From Methylomonas sp. 11b (GTDB taxonomy: Bacteria; Pseudomonadota; Gammaproteobacteria; Methylococcales; Methylomonadaceae): a stretch of 64,000 nt of DNA. The stretch's first letter is position 1; each line of letters opens with the position of its first letter. The notes below the pieces were generated by a model, which was not told where the DNA came from, did no database searches, and saw only the letters and a program-made list of their open reading frames with translations. The stretch is taken from positions 806,001-870,000 of the forward strand of contig NZ_KI911557.1 of the NCBI RefSeq assembly GCF_000515215.1, in the 5' to 3' direction. The translations under genes and the position numbers were made by a program. Shown here in pieces: positions 26,212 through 37,049 of this stretch.

Positions 26212-26242
26212 TCCGACGCTGAATCGCTGAAACAGCGTCGGA
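26212..26242. terminator. 10-base perfect inverted repeat between the hydrolase and mdtA
   Basis: TCCGACGCTG (26212-26221) pairs perfectly with CAGCGTCGGA (26233-26242) across an 11-base loop. It lies 58 bases after the hydrolase stop and 160 bases before the mdtA ATG. No T tract follows, so it may be a weak or Rho-assisted terminator or an operator for the efflux operon. Confidence 0.4.
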
Positions 26243-26402
26243 AATTCGCTTATTCCCGGCAGAGATGAATTTAAAGCCACGGGTGTTATTGCTTGTCGAC
26301 GCCTTAACTCACAGGCCGAGTGAGTCCCCGAACAGGCCCAGGACTTACGCTGGCCGGCATCCATACCATCCGTTCGCAAACTTTACCTACACGTATCCCA
26401 GC

Positions 26403-27674
26403 ATGAACCAACAAAATTCCGCTTTATCTTCGTCGAGCAAGCGCCGGCCCTGGCTGTGGACCGGCACGTTACTGGTTGTGAGTCTGGCCGGCGCCGGCGT
26501 CTATTTTCAGCATAGCGAAGCCGCCCAGGATACCAAAGCCGAGCGCGGCGGAGGCAAAGGCCGGCGTTTTTTTGAGCAACAAGACGCTCCCGCCGTCGTC
26601 GCCACCCAGTCCGCCGGCAGCGGCGATTTTCCGGTTTATCTGAACGCGCTCGGCACCGTCACCGCGTTGCGCACCGTCTCCGTCAAACCCCGCGTGGACG
26701 GCGAACTGGTCAAAGTAGCGTTCAGCGAAGGCCAAATGGTCAAAGCCGGCGATTTGCTGGCGGAAATCGATCCGCGGCCCTTCCAAGTGCAATTGCAACA
26801 AGCCCAAGGCCAGTTGCTGCGCGACCAGGCGCTGTTAAAAAACGCCGAACTGGATCATGCCCGCTATGAAACCTTGCTGGCGCAGGATTCCATCGCCGCC
26901 CAGCAAACCGTCACCCAGGCATCACAGGTCAAGCAATATCAAGGCAACGTGGAAATGGATCAGGCCTTGGTCGATAGCGCTAAGTTACAACTCGGTTACG
27001 CCAAGCTGACCGCGCCGATCTCGGGTCGCGCCGGCCTGCGGCAGATCGACCAAGGCAATATCGTTCGCGCCAACGACGCCAACGGTTTGGTGGTAATCAC
27101 CCAATTACAGCCGATCAGCGTGGTGTTCACCTTGCCGGAAGATAAATTGCCGGAGGTAGTAAAGCGCTATCGCGACGGTCAGGCTATTAAAATAGAGGCC
27201 TACGACCGAGGCGGCAAGCTGAAGCTGGCGGAAGGCAAGCTTACCGCGCTGGACAATCAGATCGACCCGACCACCGGCACCATCAAACTAAAGGCGCAAT
27301 TCGACAATCAGGAGCAAACCCTGTTTGCTAATCAATTTGTTAACGTGCGCATGCATCTGGATACCTTGCACGGCGTCACGCAGATACCCAGCAGCGCCTT
27401 GCAACACGATACCCAGGGCGCGTTTGTGTACGTGGTCGATGCCGAAAATATTGCCCATTTGCGCCGCGTCGAACCCGGCCCCAGCGAAGGCGAAAAGGTG
27501 GCTATCCAAAACAACCTGGCCCCCGGCGAACAACTCATCCTCACCGGCATAGACCGGGTCAAGGACGGCGGCGTGGTGGATGTGGCCGAGAAAGACGGAC
27601 AAGCGGTCGCCGCCAAACCGGAATTGCATCCCAAGCCGGAAGACGAACCCGGCAAACGTAGGCGGCGCGGATAA
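26403..27674 (+). CDS. mdtA: RND efflux periplasmic adaptor (MdtA-like)
   Basis: A 423-residue membrane-fusion protein. It has an N-terminal membrane anchor (PWLWTGTLLVVSLAGAGVYF), then the lipoyl/barrel blocks GTVTALRTVSVKPRVDGELV and KAGDLLAEIDPRPFQVQLQQ. An alpha-hairpin follows, then LTAPISGRAGLRQIDQGNIV, VVITQLQPISVVFTLPEDKL and LDNQIDPTTGTIKLKAQFDN, all close to MdtA. It links the two inner-membrane pumps to the outer-membrane channel. The ATG at 26403 is preferred to an in-frame upstream ATG at 26265, because the upstream codons do not look like MdtA. First gene of the operon mdtA-mdtB-mdtC-outer membrane factor; the next gene starts 3 bases after its stop. No regulator gene is adjacent. 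Confidence 0.88.
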   Translation: MNQQNSALSSSSKRRPWLWTGTLLVVSLAGAGVYFQHSEAAQDTKAERGGGKGRRFFEQQDAPAVVATQSAGSGDFPVYLNALGTVTALRTVSVKPRVDGELVKVAFSEGQMVKAGDLLAEIDPRPFQVQLQQAQGQLLRDQALLKNAELDHARYETLLAQDSIAAQQTVTQASQVKQYQGNVEMDQALVDSAKLQLGYAKLTAPISGRAGLRQIDQGNIVRANDANGLVVITQLQPISVVFTLPEDKLPEVVKRYRDGQAIKIEAYDRGGKLKLAEGKLTALDNQIDPTTGTIKLKAQFDNQEQTLFANQFVNVRMHLDTLHGVTQIPSSALQHDTQGAFVYVVDAENIAHLRRVEPGPSEGEKVAIQNNLAPGEQLILTGIDRVKDGGVVDVAEKDGQAVAAKPELHPKPEDEPGKRRRRG

Positions 27675-27677
27675 GTC

Positions 27678-30600
27678 ATGAGTCTTAGCGATCCGGGCAA
27701 GGCCGGCTTCAATCCTTCGCGCCTATTCATCCTACGGCCCGTAGCCACCTCCTTGTTGATGGTGGCTTTGTTGTTGGTCGGCATACTGGCCTATCGGCTG
27801 TTACCGGTCTCGGCGCTGCCGCAGGTCGATTACCCGACCATCCAGGTTACCACCCTGTATCCCGGCGCCAGCCCGGAAGTGATGACCTCCATCGTCACCG
27901 CGCCGCTGGAACGGCAGTTCGGACAAATGCCCGGCTTGACTCAAATGAGCTCCACCAGCTCCGGCGGCGCGTCGGTGATCACCTTGCAGTTTAACTTGCA
28001 GTTGGATCTGGACGTTGCCGAACAAACCGTGCAAGCCGCGATCAACGCCGCCGCCAACTTTTTACCCGACGATTTACCGCAAGCGCCGATTTACAGCAAG
28101 GTCAACCCGGCCGACACGCCGATTATGACCCTGGCGGTCAGCGCCAAATCGCTGCCCTTATTTAAGGTAGAGGATCTGGTCGATACCCGGCTGGCGCAAA
28201 AAATCGCCCAATTGCCCGGCGTCGGCATGGTCAGCATCAGCGGCGGGCAAAGGCCGGCGGTGCGCATTCAGGCCAATCACAAAGCACTCGCGGCCTACGG
28301 CATCAGTCTGGAAGATGTGCGCAGCGCGATTGCCGCCGCCAACGTCAATCAACCCAAAGGCTCAATCAACGGCCCAACTCGCGCCGCGACGATAGACAGC
28401 AACGATCAATTGCGTTCGCCAGCCGAATACCGCGAGCTGGTGGTGGCTTACAAAAACGCCGCGCCGGTCAAACTGGCGGACGTCGCCGAAGTTGTGGACG
28501 GCGCCGAGAACGTGCGCCTAGCCGCCTGGGCCAACGACAATGCAGCCGTCATCGTCAACATCCAGCGCCAACCCGGCGCCAATGTGATCGAGGTTGTGGA
28601 TAGGATTCAGGAACTGCTCCCCAAGCTTCAAGCCTCACTACCGCCCGGCATCGAAGTCAAAGCGTTAACCGACCGTACCGTGACGATCCGCGCCTCTGTG
28701 CATGACGTGCAATTCGAATTGCTACTGGCCGTGGCGCTGGTAGTGATGGTGATATTCCTGTTCCTGCGCAATATCCCGGCCACCATCATTCCCGGCATTG
28801 CGGTGCCGCTGTCTCTAGTAGGCACCTTTGCGGCCATGTATCTAGCCGATTTCAGCATCAACAATTTAACCCTGATGGCACTAACCATCGCCACCGGCTT
28901 CGTGGTGGACGATGCCATCGTGGTGATCGAAAACATCTCCCGCTATATCGAGCGCGGCGAAACGCCGTTGCAAGCGGCTTTGAAAGGCTCCGCGCAGATC
29001 GGCTTTACCATTATCTCGCTGACTTTTTCGCTGGTGGCGGTATTGATTCCGCTACTGTTCATGTCGGATGTGGTGGGCCGGCTGTTTCGGGAATTTGCGA
29101 TTACGCTGGCGGTGGCTATCTTGATTTCAGCAGTGGTGTCCTTGACCCTGACACCGATGATGTGCGCGAAACTGCTGCGCCCCAGCACCGGCACCGGCAC
29201 CGACAATCATAAAGAAGATGAAATCGGCGACGACTGGTTCGGCCGTTTGATCAAGGCCTATGGCCGCAGCCTGAGTTGGGTGATGCAACGACAAACGGCA
29301 ACCTTGCTGGTGTTTTTCATCACCGTGGCATTGACCGCAGCGATGTATATCTGGATACCGAAAGGCTTTTTCCCCAGCCAGGATACCGGCATCATTCAAG
29401 GCTTTTCCGAAGCGCCGCAAAACGTCTCGTTTCCGGCTATGGCCGAACAACAGCAAAAGCTGGCTAAATTGATACTTGAAGATCCGGCCGTGGAAAGTCT
29501 GTCGTCATTTATCGGCGTCGATGGCGTCAACGCCACGCCCAATAGCGGCCGGTTTTTGATCAATTTAAAACCGCACGATCAACGACCGCCGGCCAGCGAC
29601 ATCATCACCCGCTTAAAAACCAGACTAGCCGAATCGCCCGGCAGCGTGTTGTATCTGCAACCGGTGCAGGATTTGACGATGGAAAACCGGGTCAGTCGCA
29701 CCCAATACCAATTTACCCTGGAAGGCGCCGACATCGACGATTTGAACCGATGGACCGGCAAGCTGGTAGATGCCTTGCAAGGCCGGCCGGAGTTTGCCGA
29801 CGTGGTCAGCGACGTGCAGGACCAGGGTCGCCAAGTGTTTGTGAAGATCGACCGCGCCACCGCCAGCCGGCTGGGTGTCAGTACCGCAGCTGTGGACAAC
29901 GCCTTATACAGTGCCTACGGTCAACGCCTGGTCTCGACCATTTTCACCCAGGCCAATCAGTACCGGGTGGTATTGGAAGTCGATCCGTCCGAGCAAACCG
30001 GCCCGCAAGCCTTAAACGAATTACGCATACCTTCCACCAACGGCATGCAAGTACCGTTGTCGGCCATCGCTGAACTGTCGGAACGGCCGACCACGCTGGC
30101 AATCAGCCATCTGGATCAATTCCCGGTGACGACTGTCTCGTTCAATCTGGCGCCCGGCTATGCACTGGGCGATGCGGTCGCCGCCGTCGATGCCGCCAAA
30201 ACCGAGATCGAATTGCCGTTAGCCATCCGCAGCGAATACCAAGGCGCCGCGCAAGCCTTCAAGGCCTCGCTGGGCAATACGCTGTGGCTGATTCTAGCCG
30301 CCATCGTCACGGTCTATATCGTGCTGGGCGTGCTCTATGAAAGTTACATTCACCCCATCACTATTCTGTCCACCCTACCCTCGGCCGGCGTCGGCGCGTT
30401 ATTGGCTTTGCAAGTCTCCGGCGGCGACCTGGGCATCATCGGCATCATCGGCATCATTTTGTTGATCGGCATCGTCAAGAAGAACGCGATCATGATGATC
30501 GACTTTGCGCTGGAAGCGGAACGGAAGCAACATCTGCCGCCCGAGCAGGCCATTTTTCAGGCTTGCTTGTTACGCTTTCGGCCGATTTTGATGACCACCT

Positions 30601-30830
30601 TGGCCGCGCTATTGGGTGCCTTGCCGTTGATGCTGGGTAGCGGCGTCGGCTCCGAGTTGCGCCATCCTCTGGGTATCACGATGGTCGGCGGCTTACTGCT
30701 TAGCCAATTGTTGACGCTGTACACCACGCCGGTAATTTATCTGGCCATGGACAGGTTGGCGCGGCGGGTTAACGCCGGTCTGGGGCTGAATCAAGTGGAA
30801 CAAGCGGCAGAGGACCCAAGCCAACCATGA
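27678..30830 (+). CDS. mdtB: RND multidrug efflux permease (MdtB-like)
   Basis: A 1050-residue HAE-RND pump, normal length, with twelve membrane helices and two large periplasmic loops. The N-terminal [20 protein letters not shown] and [20 protein letters not shown] are typical. The proton-relay Asp pair is in [15 protein letters not shown] and the second-half motif is [20 protein letters not shown]. By homology it forms a heterotrimer with the next gene's product and exports drugs or bile-salt-like molecules using the proton gradient. The stop overlaps the mdtC start as ATGA. Confidence 0.9.
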   Translation: MSLSDPGKAGFNPSRLFILRPVATSLLMVALLLVGILAYRLLPVSALPQVDYPTIQVTTLYPGASPEVMTSIVTAPLERQFGQMPGLTQMSSTSSGGASVITLQFNLQLDLDVAEQTVQAAINAAANFLPDDLPQAPIYSKVNPADTPIMTLAVSAKSLPLFKVEDLVDTRLAQKIAQLPGVGMVSISGGQRPAVRIQANHKALAAYGISLEDVRSAIAAANVNQPKGSINGPTRAATIDSNDQLRSPAEYRELVVAYKNAAPVKLADVAEVVDGAENVRLAAWANDNAAVIVNIQRQPGANVIEVVDRIQELLPKLQASLPPGIEVKALTDRTVTIRASVHDVQFELLLAVALVVMVIFLFLRNIPATIIPGIAVPLSLVGTFAAMYLADFSINNLTLMALTIATGFVVDDAIVVIENISRYIERGETPLQAALKGSAQIGFTIISLTFSLVAVLIPLLFMSDVVGRLFREFAITLAVAILISAVVSLTLTPMMCAKLLRPSTGTGTDNHKEDEIGDDWFGRLIKAYGRSLSWVMQRQTATLLVFFITVALTAAMYIWIPKGFFPSQDTGIIQGFSEAPQNVSFPAMAEQQQKLAKLILEDPAVESLSSFIGVDGVNATPNSGRFLINLKPHDQRPPASDIITRLKTRLAESPGSVLYLQPVQDLTMENRVSRTQYQFTLEGADIDDLNRWTGKLVDALQGRPEFADVVSDVQDQGRQVFVKIDRATASRLGVSTAAVDNALYSAYGQRLVSTIFTQANQYRVVLEVDPSEQTGPQALNELRIPSTNGMQVPLSAIAELSERPTTLAISHLDQFPVTTVSFNLAPGYALGDAVAAVDAAKTEIELPLAIRSEYQGAAQAFKASLGNTLWLILAAIVTVYIVLGVLYESYIHPITILSTLPSAGVGALLALQVSGGDLGIIGIIGIILLIGIVKKNAIMMIDFALEAERKQHLPPEQAIFQACLLRFRPILMTTLAALLGALPLMLGSGVGSELRHPLGITMVGGLLLSQLLTLYTTPVIYLAMDRLARRVNAGLGLNQVEQAAEDPSQP

Positions 30831-33800
30831 ACCTGTCCGAATTATTCATCCGCCGCCCGGTCGCCACTACCTTATTGACCATAGCCATTGCCTTATGCGG
30901 CGTGCTGGCATTTTTGAATCTGCCTATCTCCTCGTTGCCGCAAGTGGACTTTCCCACCGTATCGGTGCAGGCGCAGATACCCGGTGCCAGCGCCGAGACG
31001 ATGGCCGCGACGGTCGCCACGCCGCTGGAACGCGCACTGGGTCGGATCGCCGGGGTTACGGAAATGACCTCCAGCAGTTCCCAAGGCTCTACGCAGATTA
31101 CGCTGCAATTTGATCTAAACCGCGACATTGACGGTGCCTGCCGCGACGTGCAGGCCGCGATCAACGCCGCCGCCAGCATGTTGCCCAGCAATATGCCCAA
31201 TCGACCCAGCTACCGCCGTGACAATCCGTCTGATTCTCCGATACTGATTCTGGCACTGACCTCGGACAGTTTCACGCGCGGCCAGATGTACGATTCTGCC
31301 TCGACGATTTTGCTGCAAAAAATTTCGCAAATCCCCGGCATCGGCCAGGTACAGATCGGCGGTGCCGCCTTGCCGGCAGTGCGCGTGGAACTGAACCCCA
31401 ACGCCCTGAGCAAATACGGCATTGGCTTGGAAGACGTGCGCAACACCGTCGCCCAAACCAACGTCACTCGGCCCAAGGGTGTAATAGAAAATGCCAATAC
31501 CCGCTGGCAGATTCAAGCAAACGACCAGGCCCGCAAGGCCGAGGAATATCTACCGCTGATCGTCGCGTATCGTAACGGTGCGCCGGTGACGATTGCCGAC
31601 TTGGGCGAAGCGGTCGATTCCGTGGAGGATTTGCGCAATACCGGCTCCAAAAACGGCAAGCCCTCGGTGCTGTTGATCATCCGCAAGCAACCCTTGGCCA
31701 ACGTCATTCAAACCGTCGATCAGGTATTGGCCGTGCTGCCACAGTTGCGGGCGGCATTGCCCAGTAACATCGATCTTTCGGTGGTCGTGGACAGATCCCT
31801 ATCCATCCGTGCCTCGATTACAGAAGTCGAACATGGCCTGTTCGTCGCGGTGGTATTGGTGATTCTGGTGGTGCTGGTGTTCCTGCGCAATCCGCGCTCG
31901 GCGGCGGTACCCATCGTCGCAGTGCCGGCCTCCCTGCTGGGCTCTTGCGCGGTGATGTATTTCTGCGGCTTCAGTATCAACAACCTGACTTTGATGGCCT
32001 TGACCATATCCACCGGCTTTGTGGTGGACGATGCGATTGTGGTGGTGGAAAACACCAACCGGCATATCGAGGAAGGCGTCGCGCCGTTCCGCGCGGCGCT
32101 GTTGGCTGCCAAGGAAGTGGGATTTACGGTATTGGCGATGAGCGTGTCACTGGTGGCGGTGTTCCTGCCGATTTTGTTAATGGGCGGCGTGCCGGGTAGG
32201 CTGTTTCGGGAATTCGCTGTAACCTTGTCGGCGGCGGTACTGGTCTCGCTGGTGATCTCGCTAACTACCACCCCCATGCTGTGCGCGCGCTGGCTGGGTA
32301 AGGAATCCAAGGAACATGGCGCCGTCTATCACGGCATAGGCGCAGCTTTCGATTGGATACAAAACATCTACCGGATCAGCCTAAGTTGGGCCTTGCGCCA
32401 TGGCCGCATCATGCTGAGCTTGTTGCTGGCGACCATCGCTTTAAACATTTATTTATACGGCGCTATCGATAAGGGCTTCTTCCCAACCCAGGACGGCGGC
32501 CGCTTGTTGGGCGAAATTCAAACCGATCAGAACACCTCGTTCCAAACCCTGCAAAAGCAGTTCGCGCAAATCTCCGAGATTTTGCAAAAAGACCCGGCGG
32601 TTGCGAATGTCGCCGGTTTTGCCGGTAGTTCGCAAAGTAGCAACAGTGCGCGGATTTTCGTTACCTTAATTCCCCACGAACAACGCGACGGCGTCGAGGT
32701 GGTGATGGAACGCTTGCGCAAGGCGGCGGGCCGGGTTCCAGGCGCCAGTTTGCATATGTTTCCGGCTCAGGAACTGCGGATAGGTGGACGCATGTCGTTT
32801 GGCATGCTGGATTACACCCTGCAGGCCGACGACCTTGATTTATTGCGAGCGTGGACACCCAAGGTACAAGCCGCGCTGGCTCGGTTGCCGGAATTGAGCG
32901 ACGTCAGCACCAGTCAACAGGACAAGGGCGAACAAATCGGCCTGACCGTCAACCGCGATCTGGCCGCGCGTTACGGCGTCAGTCAGGCCTTGATCGACAA
33001 CAGCCTGAACAGCGCCTTCGGGCAGCGTCAGGTGTCGGTGATTTACAATCCGTTGAACCAATACCGGGTGGTGATGGAACTGGCGCCGCAATACTGGCAA
33101 TCACCGGATAGCCTGAAACAACTCTATATCAGCGCACCGGGCAGGGCCGGCTCCGACGGCACGCCGGCACAGCCCAAGCAAGTACCTCTGTCGGCGCTGG
33201 CCGGCTTTGCACCCAGCAACGCACCGTTGTCGGTTCATCACCAAGGCCAGTTTGCGGTGACCGAATTATCGTTTAATTTAAAGCCCGGCATATCTATGTC
33301 CACTGCCGATGCCGCTATCAACCAGGCCTTGCGCGACATCGGCTTGCCGGCCGCCATCACCGGCAGCTTTCAAGGTTCTGGTAAGGCGTTTCAGGAAGCC
33401 TTGCGCAGTCAACCCTGGCTGGTCTTGGCCGCGCTGATCAGTATTTACATCGTGCTGGGCGTACTTTACGAAAGCTTGATACATCCATTGACGATTCTGT
33501 CCACCCTGCCCTCGGCCGGCGTCGGCGCCTTGCTGGCCTTGATGGCTTGCGAAAAAGAGTTCAGCATCATTGCGCTGATCGGCGTGATTTTGCTGATCGG
33601 CATCGTCAAGAAAAATGCGATCATGATGATAGACTTTGCGTTGCTGGCCGAACGCGAGCGCGGCCTGGATTCGCGCGAAGCGATCTTTCAGGCCTGCATG
33701 CTGCGCTTCAGACCCATCCTGATGACCACGCTGGCCGCGCTGTTCGGTGCTTTGCCGCTGGCCTTGGGCAGCGGATACGGTGCGGAATTGCGCCAGCCCT

Positions 33801-33952
33801 TGGGGATTTCCATCGTGGGAGGCCTGCTTTTCAGCCAGCTTTTGACTTTGTATACAACGCCGGTTGTTTATTTGTACCTCGACCGGTTCCGGCTGTGGAT
33901 GCACGGCCGCTTTTCCAACCGCGCCGCTAGCCCAGCGCCACATTCCATCTAA
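30827..33952 (+). CDS. mdtC: RND multidrug efflux permease (MdtC-like)
   Basis: A 1041-residue RND pump starting [20 protein letters not shown], with [20 protein letters not shown] and [20 protein letters not shown] as in MdtC. The Asp pair is in [15 protein letters not shown], and [20 protein letters not shown] marks the second half. The start overlaps the mdtB stop by four bases, which is typical of paired RND pumps with fixed stoichiometry. It is related to MdtB along its full length but clearly diverged, so the pair is an old duplication. Confidence 0.9.
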   Translation: MNLSELFIRRPVATTLLTIAIALCGVLAFLNLPISSLPQVDFPTVSVQAQIPGASAETMAATVATPLERALGRIAGVTEMTSSSSQGSTQITLQFDLNRDIDGACRDVQAAINAAASMLPSNMPNRPSYRRDNPSDSPILILALTSDSFTRGQMYDSASTILLQKISQIPGIGQVQIGGAALPAVRVELNPNALSKYGIGLEDVRNTVAQTNVTRPKGVIENANTRWQIQANDQARKAEEYLPLIVAYRNGAPVTIADLGEAVDSVEDLRNTGSKNGKPSVLLIIRKQPLANVIQTVDQVLAVLPQLRAALPSNIDLSVVVDRSLSIRASITEVEHGLFVAVVLVILVVLVFLRNPRSAAVPIVAVPASLLGSCAVMYFCGFSINNLTLMALTISTGFVVDDAIVVVENTNRHIEEGVAPFRAALLAAKEVGFTVLAMSVSLVAVFLPILLMGGVPGRLFREFAVTLSAAVLVSLVISLTTTPMLCARWLGKESKEHGAVYHGIGAAFDWIQNIYRISLSWALRHGRIMLSLLLATIALNIYLYGAIDKGFFPTQDGGRLLGEIQTDQNTSFQTLQKQFAQISEILQKDPAVANVAGFAGSSQSSNSARIFVTLIPHEQRDGVEVVMERLRKAAGRVPGASLHMFPAQELRIGGRMSFGMLDYTLQADDLDLLRAWTPKVQAALARLPELSDVSTSQQDKGEQIGLTVNRDLAARYGVSQALIDNSLNSAFGQRQVSVIYNPLNQYRVVMELAPQYWQSPDSLKQLYISAPGRAGSDGTPAQPKQVPLSALAGFAPSNAPLSVHHQGQFAVTELSFNLKPGISMSTADAAINQALRDIGLPAAITGSFQGSGKAFQEALRSQPWLVLAALISIYIVLGVLYESLIHPLTILSTLPSAGVGALLALMACEKEFSIIALIGVILLIGIVKKNAIMMIDFALLAERERGLDSREAIFQACMLRFRPILMTTLAALFGALPLALGSGYGAELRQPLGISIVGGLLFSQLLTLYTTPVVYLYLDRFRLWMHGRFSNRAASPAPHSI

Positions 33953-33962
33953 ACCGATAGTC

Positions 33963-35444
33963 ATGCGTTTAAGAATAAACCCACCGTTGCTTGCTTCCTT
34001 ACTGACCTTGCCGTTGGCTGCCTGTACGGTAGGCCCGGATTATGTGCGTCCGCAAGCCAATATCTCCGAGGAATTTAAAGAAGTGAAAGGCTGGAAGCAG
34101 GCCCAGCCGCGCGATACCGGCTTGCCCGGCAAATGGTGGGAAATTTTTAACGACCCCAAACTGAACGAACTGGAAGAACAGGTCGCCGCCACCAACCAGT
34201 CCATCATCCAGGCCGAAGCCCAATATCGGCAAGCCCAGCATCTGGTGCAATCGGTGCAATCGTCCTTGCTGCCGGTGGCGACATTGACCGGCACCTTCAA
34301 CCGCTTCCGCGCCGCCACCGGCCAGAACGTCGCGGTGGGCGGGGTGCGCAACCTGTTCGGCCAGGCGGTCGGCGTGGCCTGGGAGCCGGATTTATGGGGC
34401 AGCGTACGCCGCCAGGTGGAAACCAATACCAGCAATGCCCAGGCCAGCGCCGCGACTTTGCATGCTTTGATACTGTCCAGCCAATCGGCATTGGCGGACA
34501 GTTATTTTCAAATGAAAACACTGGACGCCCAAAAAGCCTTATTGGATGAAACAGTGACGGCTTTTACAAAAACCCTGGAAATTACCAAAAACCGCTATGC
34601 CGTCGGCGTGGTAGCCAAGGCCGATGTGGTGCAAGCGGAAACTCAATTGGAAACCGTGCGTGCCCAATCTATCGATCTGGGCGTGCAGCGTGCCAAGCTA
34701 GAACATGCCATCGCGGTACTGATAGGCAAATCGCCGGCGGAACTGGCGTTGGCACCCGCGCCTCTGGACGCACAGCCGCCGGGCATTCCGGTCAGCCTAC
34801 CGTCTGAACTGCTGGAGCGCCGCCCGGACATCGCCGCCGCCGAACGCAAAATTGCCGCTGCGAATGCGCAGATCGGCGTCGCCAAAGCCGCTTATTTTCC
34901 GACGCTGAATCTGGCCTCGACCAACGGTTTTCAGTCGCCGACCGCCGACACCTTGTTTACGATGGCACGGCGTTATTGGTCCTTGGGGCCGGCCGGACTG
35001 GCGTTGACCTTGTTCGATGGCGGGGCCAAAAATGCCCAGTATAAACAGGCGATAGACGCCTACGACGCTACTGTCGCCGGATATCGACAAACGGTACTTA
35101 CCGGCTTTCAGGAAGTGGAAGACAACCTGGCCGCATTGCGGATACTGGAGGAAGAAACTCAGGTGCAGGACAAAGCCGTGGCGGCGGCCAAACAGGCCTT
35201 GGCGCTAACCAATAACCAGTACCAGGCTGGTACCGTGAGTTATATAAACGTGATGACTGCACAAACCGCCGCTCTAGCCAATCAACAAACTGCTACGCAA
35301 TTGTTGGGGCAACGTTTGTCGGCTTCTGTGATGCTGGTAAAAGCTCTCGGTGGCGGCTGGAACGAAACCCTGGTGCCCACCGAAGACGAAGCCGACGGCG
35401 ACCGAAAATGGACGGATTATTTGATTTTGCCGCTGGTGGAATAA
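33963..35444 (+). CDS. Outer-membrane efflux factor lipoprotein (NodT/OprM type)
   Basis: A 493-residue TolC-superfamily channel. The start MRLRINPPLLASLLTLPLAA leads to the lipobox L-A-A-C and the family N-terminus TVGPDYVRPQ. Two outer-membrane-efflux repeats follow, with features such as GKWWEIFNDPKLNELEEQV, VAWEPDLWGSVRRQVETNT and LPSELLERRPDIAAAERKI. The ATG at 33963 lies 10 bases after the mdtC stop; an in-frame start inside mdtC is rejected because it lacks the lipoprotein signal. It completes the tripartite pump in one operon, unlike enteric MdtABC, which uses an unlinked TolC. Confidence 0.88.
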   Translation: MRLRINPPLLASLLTLPLAACTVGPDYVRPQANISEEFKEVKGWKQAQPRDTGLPGKWWEIFNDPKLNELEEQVAATNQSIIQAEAQYRQAQHLVQSVQSSLLPVATLTGTFNRFRAATGQNVAVGGVRNLFGQAVGVAWEPDLWGSVRRQVETNTSNAQASAATLHALILSSQSALADSYFQMKTLDAQKALLDETVTAFTKTLEITKNRYAVGVVAKADVVQAETQLETVRAQSIDLGVQRAKLEHAIAVLIGKSPAELALAPAPLDAQPPGIPVSLPSELLERRPDIAAAERKIAAANAQIGVAKAAYFPTLNLASTNGFQSPTADTLFTMARRYWSLGPAGLALTLFDGGAKNAQYKQAIDAYDATVAGYRQTVLTGFQEVEDNLAALRILEEETQVQDKAVAAAKQALALTNNQYQAGTVSYINVMTAQTAALANQQTATQLLGQRLSASVMLVKALGGGWNETLVPTEDEADGDRKWTDYLILPLVE

Positions 35445-35758
35445 TCGCAGGGAAGATCAGACGCAAGACCACCATTGCACACTACTTGCAGTTGCAACAA
35501 TGGCGGGGTAAACCTACAAAGGCTGTTTTGCTTGGTAAATCTCTGCCTGCCGACTCAAGAAATTAATTCTAAAGGGGATAAAAACCTGCTTATCCCCCGC
35601 ACCACCCTAATCCAAACACCCCCCATCCGTTGACACCCTTCGTGGTTGGTCTACATTTATCGGCAGTTCGGTTTAGCCGTTAAGCTTTCAACAACCGGCC
35701 AAGGCGGACATCAATTGAATTCACGCCACTATTAAATAATTGAGCATAAGGAATCTTA
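35445..35758. terminator. Intergenic region with a hairpin after the efflux operon
   Basis: 314 bases with no supported gene. GGGGATAA (35574-35581) and TTATCCCC (35590-35597) form a perfect 8-base stem with an 8-base loop. It has no T tract but is the best candidate for the end of the efflux operon. The final AT-rich part before 35759 should hold the promoter of the next gene pair, with AAGGA as its ribosome-binding site. Confidence 0.4.
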
Positions 35759-36166
35759 ATGAACAAAGAAGCGGCGAAGGCGCATATTCTGAAAAATTTA
35801 ATGCCGGGAGATTCTCTAGTCGGATTTTTCATCGCCCAGCAACCTTTCAAACTTTGGTTGTTTTTTATCATCGGCCCTCTGGCTGTATTGAGCATGAAGC
35901 AATATTTCATTGCCGTTACTCAAAAAGGCATCCATTTTCACCGTTTAAACTTATTGGGGAAATTTGCAAGCGACGACTTTTTTGCCTTCAATGAAATTGC
36001 CACCGTGAAAATCGGCAAGGGCATGCTGCAAAGGCCGATGAAATTTACATTTAATAACGGCCGAAATATCTACATTAAAGCGCAGCTAAAAGGCGTGGAA
36101 AAAGTAGCCAAGCTTGACGAAGCCACGCAAAAACATATTCAACAACACATTGCCGTCGTTAAATGA
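35759..36166 (+). CDS. Bacterial PH-domain-like small protein
   Basis: A 135-residue protein with a hydrophobic segment at residues 30-45 (KLWLFFIIGPLAVLSM). It is followed by a beta-rich part, YFIAVTQKGIHFHRLNLLGK, FNEIATVKIGKGML and NGRNIYIKAQLKGVEK, which looks like a bacterial PH-like (bPH) fold. That similarity is inferred from the strand pattern. Its stop overlaps the ATG of the rhomboid gene (ATGA), so the two are translated together and may act together at the membrane. Confidence 0.6.
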   Translation: MNKEAAKAHILKNLMPGDSLVGFFIAQQPFKLWLFFIIGPLAVLSMKQYFIAVTQKGIHFHRLNLLGKFASDDFFAFNEIATVKIGKGMLQRPMKFTFNNGRNIYIKAQLKGVEKVAKLDEATQKHIQQHIAVVK

Positions 36167-36873
36167 TCTTGTTTTTTATTGTGACGGCAGCCTATACCGC
36201 GCTGCTGCTGTTTTACAGACCATCGCCGAGCAGCCTGAAAGACGCCCCGCTGACTTTCTTGGAAAACTTTAAGCAAATTAAAGCGGCGTTGTTTTCCGGT
36301 TTGTTGCTTTTTAGTATTTTTCTAGTTACCAGCGACTTTGGCTTTAATGAGATCGATCAGCGGCTTTATCGTTTATTTGCATTGAACAATATTTCGGCAG
36401 CGGCGATTTTATGGCCGCTGCAAGCCATCACGCATTTATTTATCCACATTAACTTTCCGCATGTGCTGACCAATGTAGCCGGCCTGGGCATCGCTGCGGC
36501 GTACGAACGGCAAGTCGGCTCGGGCCGATTTTTAATGGTGTTGCTGGTAGCCGGCTTGTCCTCTATCCCCTCAATCCTGTTCTATGCCGAGCCTATTGCG
36601 ATCTGCGGTATTTCCGGCGGCGTATTCGGTTTAGCTGCCGCTTACTTCACCGACCAGGAGGGTCTGAGCATCAAAGAGTGGCTGTATGCGGTACTTATCT
36701 GTGGCGTGTTTTTGGTGGTTTTGTCCTTCGGAAACAGCATGGAATATAAAGCAAACGGTCAACTGCAATTTAAAATCGATCATTACGGTCATGCCCTGGG
36801 TGCGCTGGGGGCTATCGTTTACTGCCGTTTTAGACCTAGAAAAACGGCCGACAAGCCTTTGCCAAACTATTGA
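36163..36873 (+). CDS. Rhomboid-family intramembrane serine protease
   Basis: A 236-residue protein with six or seven hydrophobic helices. Rhomboid hallmarks are present: HINFPHVLTNVAGLGIAAAY (the H-x-x-x-N region), the nucleophile Ser in CGISGGVFGLAAAYF (G-x-S-G) and the catalytic His in DHYGHALGALGAIVY. It should cut membrane proteins within their transmembrane segment. It is translationally coupled to the upstream PH-like gene, a possible substrate or adaptor. A palindromic repeat follows the stop immediately. Confidence 0.85.
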   Translation: MILFFIVTAAYTALLLFYRPSPSSLKDAPLTFLENFKQIKAALFSGLLLFSIFLVTSDFGFNEIDQRLYRLFALNNISAAAILWPLQAITHLFIHINFPHVLTNVAGLGIAAAYERQVGSGRFLMVLLVAGLSSIPSILFYAEPIAICGISGGVFGLAAAYFTDQEGLSIKEWLYAVLICGVFLVVLSFGNSMEYKANGQLQFKIDHYGHALGALGAIVYCRFRPRKTADKPLPNY

Positions 36874-36949
36874 CCGGCCCTATTTATCTCGGGCATTCCG
36901 TTCGGACTGAGCTCGCCTAAGCCCAGGGCGAACGGTATTTAAGGGCCGG
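36874..36949. repeat. REP-like nested palindrome after the rhomboid gene
   Basis: CCGGCCCT (36874-36881) pairs with AGGGCCGG (36942-36949). GGGC (36891-36894) pairs with GCCC (36921-36924), though it crosses the next stem. CCGTTCG (36898-36904) pairs with CGAACGG (36929-36935). The inner CCGTTCGGACTGAGC sequence is the kind found in dispersed palindromic elements of this bacterial group. It may end transcription of the rhomboid gene. Confidence 0.55.
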
Positions 36950-37021
36950 GTTAATAACAGGATGGCTTTGAATTTATTCCGGTATTCGTCCGTAAACAAC
37001 CGTCGCGGCATGATTTGATTA

Positions 37022-37047
37022 GCTGTTGATTGAAAAACGGCAACAGC
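37022..37047 (-). terminator. Hairpin just after the porin gene, possible end of guanidine operon
   Basis: On the minus strand, directly after the porin stop at 37050, GCTGTTG and CAACAGC form a 7-base stem with a 12-base loop (plus-strand 37022-37028 and 37041-37047). There is no T run after it, so it is a weak terminator candidate. Its position supports the porin being the last gene of the riboswitch-led operon. Confidence 0.4.
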
Positions 37048-37049
37048 CC

